Assembly (NCBI GenBank): GCA_035610365.1
Contig: CM069436.1
Location: 38,943,117-39,007,116 of the forward strand
DNA from: Aquatica leii
Taxonomy: Eukaryota; Arthropoda; Insecta; Coleoptera; Lampyridae
Reading direction: 5' to 3'
Length of the DNA stretch: 64,000 nucleotides
Positions 1-11,281 of this stretch are shown one piece after another; the stretch's first letter is position 1, and the number at the start of each line of letters is the position of its first letter. The notes below the pieces were generated by a model. It searched no databases and was not told the origin of the DNA. It was given only the letters and a program-made list of their open reading frames with translations. The position numbers were made by a program, and so were the translations under genes.

Positions 1-1005
1 ACAATTTATATTAAGTAGATTGTCATTTATGATTCCAATAGAAACCTACTTTACGGATGCACCCCTACACGCAAGCCTGAGTTTATTTTCTAATGCTCAA
101 CAAGGAAAAGTACTGTCTTAGCTTCATTTATTTTTTCCGTAGAAAGATAAAAATTTACGTTTGTGCGTTTACTAAAACAAAAAAACGGAAACCATAACAA
201 AATTTATTCATATACAATGCACGCCGCGCACGTTGAGATTTGGGGTTTTTGTTAATAATAACAGATGATAACAATATTCGAAATTAAAAAAAAAACAAAT
301 AAATGTTTATTGGTTAGAAAGCATTAAATACATACAGCGTGTATCTGATTAACAAGTTGTTAATTTAGGTGAAATTATAGTATCAATACAACCAAAAAAT
401 GTCAAAATAAAAAATTCCATAAAACGTTTAAAAAAATCAAAATTTTGGGTCAAATAAATTGAAAATTACGGGCTTGTACCATTAAATAGTTTTTTAACAC
501 CGTTAATAAAAAGAAATCAAAAACAACGTTACGATGTTTAATTTCTAAGAACTACACATTATTTCTCAGTAATTTGCTGACACTAAAAATAAAAATAAAT
601 ACAAAATAATGTTATCACATAAGACGTAGCTAAATGAAATTTTTATTCTAAGAACAGACATGCTTTCTAATTTTTAGTGTTAGGTAGGTCAGTAAAAATA
701 CTTGAATAAATAGATAATACTGCAGAAATACAGCTAAATATGGTTTTAAGAGAGAACTGTTATATTGAATTTGACATATAGCGAAAAATGACAAGCACGA
801 GTAGGTTTGTGACAAGTGATTCCAATCACTGTATACAGCATAAACTTGCAAATTTTAATTTTCTAGTTCACAGACTGCTAAATTTTATTTTGAGTAAACA
901 TAATTTAAAAAAAAACTTCATACAATAAAAGAAATTGCTACATAGAATGGATTTTCCGAAAAAGTTGTGTCAAACAATATTTGAAAACAGAATCACAAAT
1001 TACAC
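1..1005. other. AT-rich sequence, no gene seen
   Basis: No convincing coding region, RNA gene or terminal repeat is visible. The longest open frame (648-851, minus) is low-complexity hydrophobic sequence with no family motif, and I do not call it. Confidence 0.5.
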
Positions 1006-1254
1006 GTGAAAATCACTACCACCTTAGAACAAAATAAAAAAGATACACAAATTGTTAAATTACATAATTATGCTGCTTATAAGAAGGGTCTATCTAAGAT
1101 ATTAATAAAACACGGTAAGGATAAATGCGGAATATATAAAATAAAATGTCAAAATTGCAAGCAAGTATATGTAGAACAAACCAAGAGACCGATTAAACGA
1201 TTAAAGCATTTGGTTCACATTAAATACGTCCAACGTTGCCAGCTATATGGTTGA
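1006..1254 (+). pseudogene. Penelope-like GIY-YIG endonuclease fragment
   Basis: The translation contains a GIY-YIG nuclease core: 'CGIYKIKC' around residues 41-48, then a short Cys-containing spacer and 'VYVEQTKRPIKRLKHL'. This is the layout of the C-terminal endonuclease of Penelope-like retroelements (GIY, CxxC-type spacer, YIG, then a basic helix). The second half-motif is YVE rather than YIG, so a core residue has changed. Only about 80 codons are open and no RT domain precedes them in frame. It is a 5'-truncated, diverged relic, not a copy of the young element at 2.4-5.9 kb. Loss of function is inferred from the missing RT and the altered motif. Confidence 0.65.
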
Positions 1255-1583
1255 AAAGGGACAACAAGTAAAGATATAGGTTTAATCAAACAAGTTAGGA
1301 ATAGGAACAAACTGGATAATTAAAAAACACAAAAAACATATTGAGATTCTGCAAACTTTTAAACGTATATGACTGATGCTGCTCATCGAAACGCACAAAG
1401 TTATAGTATCTATAAATAGATTAGTTCTAATTTAATGTATTAATGTACTGTTGATGCTGATAGCATATCTATCAAAACGCGTACAGTGTTTTGTAAAGCA
1501 GTACGTTCTTGTACGGACAACATATGCTACAACAAATAATAGAAAAATAAAAATTTCATTACTTAGACACATACGTTATTTTT

Positions 1584-2265
1584 GTAGTCTTAGAAAAAGT
1601 TTATAATACAATAAAGCTAATTAAAATTTTAAATCAGACACATATAAGTAGAATATACATCAATACGATCTGAAATATCTATAAAAAACCGAAACAAGCC
1701 ACAAGACAGCGGTCTATCACCTACTTTACTTAAAATATATATTCAAAATGCATTGAAGAACTGGATGAGAAGAAATAGTCATGGAAATTGACATCGGCCA
1801 CAGATATTTATCGGCTTTGTTTGATAACCAAGCAATGGTTGCTGATTGTAAGAAAGATGCTAACATGCTAAGAATATTTGAGAAAACATACAAAAAAGAA
1901 GAAAACTAAAGATACAAAAATACATATACATGAAATTGAAATAAATATTTGGATAGTATTATATCCGAGAGTACAAAGTAATCAGTACGCTCAACCTTCT
2001 TCTGTTGTTAAGTAAAATAAGTATCTAAACAAAAATGAAAATCTACAGAACACTCGAAGAACCAATTTTAACATTCGGTGCAAACTGCTGGCAACATATA
2101 GCAAAAAAAGGATATCAAGAAAGACATTGTAGTACTAAAAGAAAGACTGGCAACTATGAGGTTAGAAGAAATAAATCAAAATATGAGAAATAGATCTATC
2201 AGAGAAAAAGAATGGTAAAACAGAAAGATGTTGAAGTCAAAATGGAGGCTGCGACAGAAGCCCTA
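1584..2265 (+). pseudogene. Non-LTR retrotransposon reverse transcriptase relic
   Basis: Read across frames, the plus strand gives an ordered set of degraded RT blocks. 'VVLEKVYNTI' (from 1584) fits the motif A region (usually DFxKAFDT). 'NALKNWMRRN' and 'HRYLSALFDNQAMVADCKKDANML' segments (1760-1870) fit the YADD/FADD palm region, with the catalytic pair now reading DN. 'KIYRTLEEPILTFGANCWQ' (2037-2093) matches the thumb block usually written EPILTYGSExW. A basic tail with 'MRNRSIREKEW' follows at 2181-2215. Many stops and frameshifts make it non-functional. The clade (RTE-, CR1- or Jockey-like) cannot be decided by eye. PLE1 lies about 120 bp downstream. Confidence 0.55.
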
Positions 2266-2430
2266 GGACTTCAATATTTGTATTACTTCTATATTGCCCG
2301 TAAAAAATCGTAACTGAGTGCAAAATCTCCGCAATTAAAGCGAAACAGAAACACATTGCGTTAAATAACCAATCATGCAACCAAATAGAAGTTGTTTGTT
2401 TTAGACATAAAACTTTCACCATAAAACATT

Positions 2431-3325
2431 ATTAAATTATTTTTTGGGTAAATGGTGTATATTTATTTAGAAATACAATTGCAAGCTTTCGAACTTTGTC
2501 TAAGTTCTTCGTCAGGCAAAAATTAAATTAATTTGACAATTATAAAAACTAAGGTAACTAAAAACAATAACTATAAGGGAACTAGATAATAAGCGCAAGT
2601 ATTTAGCTACAGCATTCGCTCGAAGGTCTAAAGGAAAACCACCATAAAAACTCTAGACGTAGCTTAAGTGTCAATGGTGGACAAATTAAGATTAAGAAAT
2701 AACAGGTAACCATGTGTCAGAAAGTTCGTAACCACTGTCTCTATTGAAATTGTTAGGATGTTTGATAATTTCAATAGCTTCTCTAATCTTTCTTGATTTC
2801 CAGTTCTTTGTTTTAGAAATTGTTTTAGTTTTCTCAAAGTTTATATCATGAAGAGTGTCAAGTGCATGTTCGGCAATGGCAGACTTAGTAGGTTGTATTA
2901 AACGAAGATGTCTTTTATGTTCTTTTAATCTCGTATCTATAGTTCTACCTGTTTCGCCAATATATACCTTGCCACAAGTGCATGGAACTTGGTACACTCC
3001 ACAGGTATTGTAAGGTATTTTTGTCTTTTAAAGGATTCAACAAATTTTTAATCTTAGTAGTAGTATTATAAGCTACTTTTATCTTATGTTTACTTAGTAT
3101 TCTTCCAATTTTGTCACTTATGTTGGAAACAAAAGGTAGAATTACAAAGTTTTGGTTAATAGTTGAATCATCTGTAACAGTAGGTCTTGTCTTTGGTCTA
3201 AGAAACTTTTTAATTTGTTCTTTATTAAAACCATTTCTTATAAAAACTTTCTTAAGGTGTTCTAATTCTTCTTGTAATTTTTCTTGGTGACAAATTATTG
3301 TTGCACGATTATATAATGTGCGAAT
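2431..3325 (-). repeat. PLE1 left arm, inverted 5'-truncated copy
   Basis: This is the reverse complement of 4969-5862. On the minus strand it encodes the C-terminal end of the PLE polyprotein, including the GIY-YIG endonuclease 'CTCGKVYIGETGRT' (coding part 2692-3325). Compared with the right arm it has five rather than four bases in an A/T run at 3018-3022, which shifts the frame between the linker and the GIY-YIG domain. The arm ends at an (AT)-rich junction near 3325, where it meets the head of the plus-strand copy. Confidence 0.85.
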
Positions 3326-5601
3326 ATATAATATATATATAATATATAACCTAAAGAGAAAAAAGGTAAACCAACTATGTAATTTAACCTTTTTAAAAAG
3401 ATGTAGAGCTAATAATTTAATTCCTAATTTCATAAAAATCAAACACAACATTCAAACTCCGGGAGCTAAAAAGATATATGAAAAAGCAAGTTTAACCCTC
3501 CTACGAAATGTGATTAATAATACTAGAAATAAACTTTATGAAATTGATAAACAAGTTTATGACTTGGAAATCCGCTTACGTAATCAATTATCAAATAATG
3601 ACTGGAAATACCTTCAAGATCTTTTGTACCGCAGATTGAAAAATCATGAAAATGGTACCAGGTCTAAAAAGATAAGTAAATTTAATAATTTATTTAACAA
3701 ACAGGTTACCAATTCATATAAAAACAATAATTATAAAAATGACAAGCTGGTTGTTAATTTAAGCTCTTATCAACTATCCGATACTGCTCGTTCTGTTTTG
3801 TCTAAAGGTTTGGATTTTGCTGTTGCTCCTTCAAGAATTCCTGTTGAGGACATTATCTCCAACATTGAAGCCAGCATCAGCCATCTTCCAGATCGTGAAG
3901 CAGCCGAGATCAGATTTGAAACTACCAGGATACTCCGAAGAGCGAAACTTCCACAGAAGAATCTAACCAGTTCAGAATACCAAGCATTAAAAGATTTAAA
4001 AATAACATTAATCTTATAATTGCACCAGCCGACAAAGGAAAAGCTACTGTGTTAATGGATAAAGATGAATACATTAACAAAGCGAACGACTTACTTAATG
4101 ATCCCACCACTTACATAAAACTTCTTCAAAATCCTAATAACAAGTTCAAATTATTAACAACAAAGTTATTAAAAGAAAGTAATTTATCAACGGAAACCAT
4201 AAAGAAACTGACACCACAAGATCCTCTTATACCAAGGTTCTATGGATTACCAAAAATACATAAGCCAAATACACCTCTTCGACCCATTGTTAGCTGCATT
4301 GGATCGACAACTTATGAACTTTCTAAGTATTTAAATGCTATACTGAAACCTTATATTGGCTTGAGTAATTCATTTATAAAGAACTCACAACATTTTATTG
4401 AAGTAATTAGTAAACAGAAATTATCTTCAAATGATTTAATGGTTAGTTTTGATGTTTCCTCGTTGTTCACTAAAGTTCCAATACTTGATACTTTACAACT
4501 TTTACAACGACAGTTTGATAATAATACCATAAAGTTATTTGAACATTGTTTAACAACATCATTCTTTTTGTTTAATGGTGAATACTACAAACAGATAGAT
4601 GGTGTAGCAATGGGATCACCAATTTCTCCATCTATTGCTAATTATTATATGGAATATTTTGAAGAAGAAGCCTTAAAATATGCCTCAAAGAAACCAAAAT
4701 TATGGCTAAGATATGTAGATGATGTTTTTGCAATTTGGTCTCATGGTTTAGATGAACTACAAATATTTCTTCAATACCTTAACAATCGACATCCTAACAT
4801 AAAATTTAGTATTGAAAAGAAATTAATGGTACCTTACCTTTTCTTGATGTTAAAATAGAAAGAAAACTAGATGGTACTTTAATACATTCAGTTTATCGAA
4901 AACCAACACATACAGATCAATACATAAACGCAAATTCTCATCATCACCCATCTCAGAAACTTGGGACGATTCGCACATTATATAATCGTGCAACAATAAT
5001 TTGTCACCAAGAAAAATTACAAGAAGAATTAGAACACCTTAAGAAAGTTTTTATAAGAAATGGTTTTAATAAAGAACAAATTAAAAAGTTTCTTAGACCA
5101 AAGACAAGACCTACTGTTACAGATGATTCAACTATTAACCAAAACTTTGTAATTCTACCTTTTGTTTCCAACATAAGTGACAAAATTGGAAGAATACTAA
5201 GTAAACATAAGATAAAAGTAGCTTATAATACTACTACTAAGATTAAAAATTTGTTGAATCCTTTAAAAGACAAAATACCTTACAATACCTGTGGAGTGTA
5301 CCAAGTTCCATGCACTTGTGGCAAGGTATATATTGGCGAAACGGGTAGAACTATAGATACGAGATTAAAAGAACATAAAAGACATCTTCGTTTAATACAA
5401 CCTACTAAGTCTGCCATTGCCGAACATGCACTTGACACTCTTCATGATATAAACTTTGAGAAAACTAAAACAATTTCTAAAACAAAGAACTGGAAATCAA
5501 GAAAGATTAGAGAAGCTATTGAAATTATCAAACATCCTAACAATTTCAATAGAGACAGTGGTTACGAACTTTCTGACACATGGTTACCTGTTATTTCTTA
5601 A
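3318..5601 (+). pseudogene. PLE1 RT-GIY-YIG polyprotein, two frameshifts
   Basis: This is the single Penelope-type polyprotein. The N-terminal part (3318-4019) is lysine-rich and carries 'SVLSKGLDFAVAP', a block shared by these elements. The RT (about 4015-4850) shows 'LPKIHKPNTPLRPIVS', 'VSFDVSSLFTKVP' (first catalytic Asp), 'GVAMGSPISPSIAN' and 'RYVDDVFAIW' (catalytic Asp pair). The C-terminal part (4829-5601) has a linker, then the GIY-YIG nuclease ('GVYQVPCTCGKVYIGETGR'), ending at a stop at 5599-5601. All catalytic motifs are intact. Two frame changes, near 3998-4002 and 4820-4822, each fit one missing A in an A-run. The start at 3318 lies in the AT-rich junction, so the true N-terminus may be slightly downstream or lost. 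It could be functional if the indels are assembly errors. Confidence 0.85.
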
Positions 5602-5862
5602 TCTTAATTTGTCCACCATTGACACTTAAGCTACGTCTAGAGTTTTTATGGTGGTTTTCCTTTAGACCTTCGAGCGAATGCTGTAGCTAAATACTTGCGC
5701 TTATTATCTAGTTCCCTTATAGTTATTGTTTTTAGTTACCTTAGTTTTTATAATTGTCAAATTAATTTAATTTTTGCCTGACGAAGAACTTAGACAAAGT
5801 TCGAAAGCTTGCAATTGTATTTCTAAATAAATATACACCATTTACCCAAAAAATAATTTAAT
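4969..5862 (+). repeat. PLE1 right arm (3' end of element)
   Basis: This is the 3' part of the full copy, repeated in inverse orientation at 2431-3325. It holds the last third of the coding region, the stop at 5599-5601 and about 260 bp of 3' UTR. The UTR carries a CTGACGA-hairpin-GAAA segment at 5778-5806 (described under findings). Confidence 0.85.
5776..5815 (+). ncRNA. Hammerhead-like core in PLE1 3' UTR
   Basis: CTGACGA (5778-5784) is followed by one A, then a perfect 6-bp stem GAACTT/AAGTTC (5786-5791 with 5797-5802, loop AGACA), then GAAA (5803-5806). This is the order of a hammerhead ribozyme core (CUGANGA, stem II, GAAA). Penelope-like elements are known to carry hammerhead motifs in their terminal repeats. 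The extra A before stem II is unusual, and I cannot draw convincing stems I and III, so activity is unproven. The mirror copy lies at about 2487-2516 on the minus strand. Confidence 0.4.
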
Positions 5863-5885
5863 TAAGAAGTTGTTTGCTTTGTAGA

Positions 5886-7608
5886 AAGAGGTTATGTGTT
5901 ATAAATATCATATATGTACCTTTGAATATACCTACTAATTGATTTGTAAACTCGCAACGTTTTCAATAACAAAACTTACCTAAAATAAATTTTTAAAATT
6001 CGATTTTTACTGAAAACTTGATATTTATATGCGACAGTTTTTTTTGATAAATAAATTCTCAGTTTTTAACACTACGAATTTTAATTGTATCCCGATTGAT
6101 GCAGGCATAAATAGAAGTATCATATATAAACACTGATAAACAACAGTACCACAGTCAATTTGCACAACTGAACGCGGTGATTGTTTAATACTTCCTGGTT
6201 TTGTATATGATGTGCCATATCTATGGATGATATAATATTAACAAATATATTTTTTTCTCATCAATAGGATCTTGATTTTAAGATGAAACTACCTAATAAT
6301 TATTTCTGAAATGTTGCAGATACGAATAACATCCTCAGATTAATGATCCTCTCTTTTAAGATTGACGAAAGCGGGTATTTTAGTGTTTTGAAACCAAAAT
6401 GTATTTGGTATTTAAAACATAATCTGTGGTAATGGAATCGATCTGTCTTTGCTTCATTGATAAAACATGTAAGATATTAATAAAATCAGATAAACAGTTA
6501 CTTGTTTCAAACTGTTTTACTTCATTTCTGACCAATAGTCTCTTAAACGTACTTTTAAACTAAAGAACATTTGTATTGTTGTTAAATTCTCCACGGCTTC
6601 TTACGGTACTGAAAACGTCTCCAAATAATCTTGTGTTACACGGAGAGAAATGTTTTCAGATATCATTCGTCAGACGCACAACTTATGCGTGATTTAAGCA
6701 TAAAATACAACTACTACTAGCTATTCATAAATTTATAAACCATCGGTATAATTTGTGAATAGTCATGTTAGCATCGATGATGATTATAATTCATAAGTTA
6801 TGAAGTAAACGATTTCGATATATATGCGTAATAATATCTTTATGAATAAACTCACAAACAATGATCATATTAAGAATAAAATTCTAACCAGGTAATTGTA
6901 ATATGTGATTTAAGTCACATCTATTATGATTACAATTCACATCCAGTAACGAAGTATTTTCATTATGTATGCTTAATAATCACATTGTTTTTATGATTAT
7001 ATTTTTTATGATTAATATTCATAAACTCTAATTAAATGAAGAATAACTTTTTAAGCAGCCAATCATAATATGTGATAAATAAAGTATTGTTTATTAAATG
7101 ATATTCAGAATAGTGTATTAACAATTATGAATATTAATCATAATTTCGGAGTTAATTTTACTCTTCTTATACGAAATAATCACAACATATTTCTCCTATA
7201 TATTTTATAAATTACTAAAACATATATTTCGAGTTTCAAAAAATGTTTATTTTTTTACGATGATTACACAATTTTAATGCAACTATAAGTACACCACCAT
7301 ACTTTTACAACTAAATAATTTAAATAGAACACATAATACAAAACTAATAACACATAATATCATTATATAATAATACAGATTATTATAAAAAATAAAACAT
7401 TATTCAAATAAATAAAACGTAAATAATATAAACAAAACTGAAACAGAACTTGAGCAACAATTTAAAAAAATAATTTTACAAGTTGGTAACCACAAACCTT
7501 TTCTTCTATTGCAGTCAAGATAATTTAACAAAAACGATTTTTAATATTGAAGTTGAAGAACATGAATACAAATAATTTTTGTAATAGGTTTACTTATTAT
7601 ATAGGCAG
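5886..7608. other. AT-rich, degenerate repeats, no gene
   Basis: No coding region is visible. Between about 6660 and 7150 there are loosely repeated blocks of 150-180 bp built around 'tatgattataattca'-type and 'gcgtaataat'-type strings. Similar strings recur at 9420-9600. They may be decayed copies of one AT-rich repeat. Confidence 0.35.
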
Positions 7609-7621
7609 CAACGTTTATCAA

Positions 7622-8144
7622 TACTAAGATAAGAACGTCTTCCGGGTTTGGACCGTGTCAATGTTGTAACCGAAATTCCAACACTTCTCAAAAGTTAGGT
7701 AATCAACTTGTGAACCAAGCTAGATTCTAAACACAGAAAAGGTAAGAAAGAAAACGATAAACTTGGAAAAGCAAACGAAAATCTAACAACGAACCACTAC
7801 AGAGTTAGGATTCTAGAATCTGGCTTGGATCACAAAGTGATTACCTAACTCTGTAGAGGTTCTTTTTTAGATTTTCGTTTGCTTTTTCAAGTTTATCGTT
7901 TTCTTTCTTACCTTTTCTGAGTTTAGAATCTAGCTTCGTTCACAAGTCGATTACCTAACTTTTAAAAAGTGTTTAGTTAGATTTCGGTTGCTTCTTTGAG
8001 TTCTTCGATTTCTCTGACGCCCTGATGAAGTGAAGCGAAAGTGGGCGAAACGTTGGCAACTTCGGTTACAACATTGACACGGTCCAAACCCGGAAGACGT
8101 TCTTATCTTAGTATAGACTCCGGCCGTGGAAGCCTTCGCTATTA
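7622..8144. mobile_element. Foldback element with 13-bp TSD
   Basis: A 523-bp unit with nested inverted repeats. The outer arms around 7622-7675 and 8062-8113 share 'agaacgtcttccgggtttgg' and its reverse complement nearby. Inner arms around 7715-7790 and 7865-7935 are also complementary. The unit is flanked by a perfect 13-bp direct repeat 'caacgtttatcaa' (7609-7621 and 8145-8157), taken as the TSD. The right side carries about 30 extra bp ('gactccggccgtggaagcct' onward) absent on the left, so one arm is longer. That asymmetry resembles the head-to-head PLE copies in this window. The element encodes no protein I recognise; open frames through it follow from the GC-richer arms. Confidence 0.7.
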
Positions 8145-8324
8145 CAACGTTTATCAAATCCATTATTTTAAAGTAGGCATCAAAAGTTCATAGAAAATTA
8201 TTGTATAAATGCGTAATATTATCCGTTACCAAAGCAAACTAGATTATCGTCATCCTTACTATCTACTACTATTAGAAATAGTGTAAGATAATTTTGTTTT
8301 TGATGCAAAATTTCTTCAGTTTGT

Positions 8325-8485
8325 TTATAACAGTACACACATATCTGCCACTGTTCTCACCTCAGAACTAAAAAACTTCCATGTAGCTCCATTGCTAACT
8401 TTCCATACCTTATTGTCTATTTTCTTACGACCTTTAGGTTTTACAACTCTTTGCAATACTTTAGTTAAACTATAGCGACACAAAT
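8325..8485 (-). CDS. Candidate terminal exon, unrecognised
   Basis: On the minus strand a pyrimidine-rich tract ends in a good acceptor ('cttatttctag'), just before an open frame of about 53 codons ending at 8325-8327. The peptide is basic with aromatic residues ('VLQRVVKPKGRKKIDNKVW', 'GATWKFFSSEVRTVAD'). I do not recognise the family. It lies about 0.8 kb downstream of the P-element-like relic on the same strand and could be its last exon, but the phase does not fit the nearest donor (9270-9274). It could also be an unrelated fragment. Confidence 0.3.
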
Positions 8486-9261
8486 CTAGAAATAAGAAGT
8501 ATGTGTATTAGAAAATGTAAATAAACAGAAAGTGATCAAAAGTGTTTCAACTTTCAATTTAATCTAATTCGTAGCTTTAATATTAATCAAAATAGCAATA
8601 ATAAACAGATAACTTTGAACATCTTGTATATCTAATTCTAATTCAAGTTAAAGTGATGGTGAATTTCGTTACTTTTGAGTAATCGTACTATTCCTTACTT
8701 ATACTTTTTGTATTCGTTACTTTAACTCGTTACTTTGATTACTTTGGATATTATGACTACTTTGACAACTGTATGTTTTTGTGGTAATAAATACGGGTAC
8801 CGGAATATAATTCCTTGAATCGTTTCGCGATAGGGATTTGATTACCTTAGACGTATGTGCATAAATGACTAGAACGTGTTGTAAAATTCTAATTTATGTA
8901 AACACTTTTGACAGTAGCTGATACCGGAGAAACTTATCATTTTAAATACAATATATACATATGTACCTACTTTGGATTGTTAGTATTTATTAACGTTTTT
9001 AATATTAATTTTAAGAAATGGAAATACGCACAATATATAATGTAAAATTGAGATAAACAGCAAATTAATTTGGTACACCTCATACAAATACATACTTTAT
9101 AATGTAATATATTTTCGTTACCTACTAGCTTACGCAAGAATTATAAATTTGTATGTGAATGCGTTATAAGTACTAATATTTGTATCTTATGTATATTCGT
9201 AGAAAATAATTAATATACAAACATTAGAACTCAAAAAACAGAAATATATGACAATTTTATT

Positions 9262-10870
9262 ACGTTTTGCTTACCTTTTTATCAGTTGATAAAATCACTT
9301 CTTTAGATGATGCAATGCACACACTATCTGCGTGTGAAACGTTCTGCTGGTTTTGCTGATGTATCATAATATAAGAAGGTTTGTTTATAACTTAAAATAA
9401 AATTATAACTATAGTGATAACTAGTAAAATATGAAAACAATTCATAACTTTATTGCATTTCTAAACCATAATCATAATACATGAATATACGTAACCCATA
9501 CAAATTGCACTCTTAGGAATGTTGTATGCGTATTACGCATAACATCATAATATAATTCATATTTTATAAATTTTATTAAATGTGTAATTTATAAACATAC
9601 TATTCATAACTAGTGATTGCAGATTTCTCTCTGTGTATCTTGTAAGTTAACAGGTATTTTAAACAAATAGTTTTTTTAATCAGCGGGAATATGTTTCTTA
9701 ATGCTATTGTTAGTCCAAGAAACCCTGTTTTACGATTTCTGTGTAATACTGGTGTTCCTGTACTATCTTGTAGTAAACCAATGTATGCTTCCATTCTTTA
9801 GGCTTCTTCTTGTAATTTATGGAGCGATGCATTCGTAATTAAAGTATTGAATCTTTTTTACGCAAAAACGTTTTTGCAATTAAGCATATCAACTGCATTA
9901 TTGTGCATCATACAAAATTCTGCTGTCTATTGGCTGTATCTAAATTTGTTATTAATTTCTTGATCAGATAATGTGCTTATACACACTTTCACTTAACGTT
10001 TGAATTGCTAATTTTTTGTTCATTCTATTGTCAGAAAAATTTAAATGTTTTTAGTAATTTTATTTTTTTTTATAAACATGTAGATTTTTTATATGTTCCC
10101 ACTTAATTACGCCTCCATCTGCAGTTTTTATTATTATTTTGTTTCCTAGCGTATTTCGGACTAATTTAATCATATGGCATACGTCCAGAAAAATAAAAAC
10201 TGGTTGAACAGACCAGACATTTTTAAAACTAGGTTTAAAATTAAGTCCATACGTTAAATTAACTCTTAAATTGACCAGCATACTTATGAACCTGTTCTAA
10301 CACAGGTAAGTGAATAAACTTTAATATTTGCTTTGTGCAATAAAAGCAAGCGTTATTTGATAAATACCACGTTCACTTCTTGTTAATGTTTTTATAAAGT
10401 AGCCAATCGATCTCTTTCAATTATCATTAAGATACACACACACTAATGCATATTTAGCCAAAGGTATATTTTCATTATAATGCTCGCATGGTCTTTATCA
10501 TAAATAATTTGCTCTCTAATCAACACTATAACTAAATTTTTTATTAGTATATTCTTGCCAAACACCATCCTTCTTAATTCTATAGTCTTGAAGGCTTCCT
10601 AACTAAACCCTGAATTCCCATTTATATTTTTATACCGGTCTCTAATACTCGAGTGCTGAGGTGATAACTTTTTCTACAGTTTTCTTACATAACTGTACCT
10701 TTCTGGGGTTAAAAATGTGGTGTGAGGGCAAACGTACGTATTTGAGGAGAATAGGCACCTTTCGATTTCAGTTTTCGGTTTATCACATGCTCCATACTAT
10801 CGGTTAAAATTTCCTGTAACAAAAATTAACATACTAAACAGGAGTAAAAAAATTTCCAGAAATTGCATAA
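9262..10870 (-). pseudogene. P-element-like (THAP) transposase, catalytic and C-terminal part
   Basis: Degraded blocks in the order expected for a P-element/THAP9-type transposase, read down the minus strand. 'LTDSMEHVINRKLKSKGAYS' followed by 'PQIRTFALTPHF' (about 10,720-10,830) fits the start of the catalytic domain. 'FIFLDVCHMIKLVRNTLGNK' and 'GGVIKWEHIKNLH' (10,060-10,281) fit the central block. 'HRNRKTGFLGLTIALRNIF' and 'KYLLTYKI' (9600-9794) fit the C-terminal block. A short exon-like frame at 9275-9370 ends at a good donor (cttac on the plus strand, 9270-9274). Stops and frameshifts separate the blocks. The enzyme would catalyse P-type transposition; this copy is dead. The N-terminal exons lie at 10,995-17,522, separated by later insertions. 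Confidence 0.8.
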
Positions 10871-10994
10871 AGCACCTTTTATTATTTGATTTTTAATACA
10901 AAAAGAAAATAACGGAAGATTTAAAATAAGAATAGGAATACAGAGGAAGTAAGTATCATATTATTGCATTAGAATAAGAATTATTATTACTTAC

Positions 10995-11281
10995 ATATAG
11001 TTGCTTAGTAAAAATAAAACTTATAGACAAGGTATCCACAGCTTCTTCGCTCATCAGTTCCTTTTTTTTGTAAGTGCTGCAACAAATTTCTTAGTGTAGA
11101 TAAACATTTTTTATGTACCTATTTGAATCTTGTAAATGTTTTATTTTCTTACTCTTCGCCTGATATATTTTGCTAACCATAGCGATTACTCGTCTTGGTC
11201 TTTTCGGAGTTGTAAAATCAGGTGTTTATGCTATATATCGAGCTTTCCTCTTTTTTGGTGTTACAAACTCTGCTATAACAC
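10995..11281 (-). pseudogene. P-element-like transposase exon (linker and coiled coil)
   Basis: The exon is bounded by a good acceptor (minus 'ttgatttttag', at 11,282-11,283) and a donor 'gtaagt' (plus 10,989-10,994). It encodes 'EFVTPKKRKARYIA', one in-frame stop, 'TPDFTTPKRPRRVIAMVSKI', a lysine-rich helix, then in another frame 'LLQHLQKKELMSEEAVDTLS'. This matches the linker plus leucine-rich coiled coil that follows the THAP domain in P-type transposases. The join to the exon at 11,454-11,557 keeps frame exactly ('EESC' then 'VIAEF'), which supports real splice sites. One stop and one frame change make it a pseudogene. Confidence 0.7.

Larger units (their letters stand above)
2387..5885 (+). 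mobile_element. PLE1: young head-to-head Penelope-like element
   Basis: A composite Penelope-like element. A nearly complete plus-strand copy (about 3318-5862) is fused at its 5' end to a 5'-truncated copy in inverse orientation (2431-3325). The outer arms 2431-3325 (895 bp) and 4969-5862 (894 bp) are reverse complements; in the stretches I compared I saw only one difference, an extra base in an A/T run. Imperfect direct repeats flank the unit: 'agaagttgtttgttttaga' (2387-2405) and a close match at 5865-5885. These look like a TSD, although about 25 bp separate the left copy from the arm. Long terminal repeats in direct or inverted order are known for Penelope-type elements. Arm identity implies very recent insertion. 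Confidence 0.85.

Noticed and set aside
2237-2422. Minus-strand open frame upstream of PLE1
   Set aside because: Covers the end of the non-LTR relic and the PLE1 flank; no motif or codon pattern supports a gene.
7951-8163. Minus-strand open frame with Cys residues in the foldback element
   Set aside because: It runs through one palindrome arm and its flank; the Cys pattern comes from the GC-richer repeat and fits no zinc-finger family.
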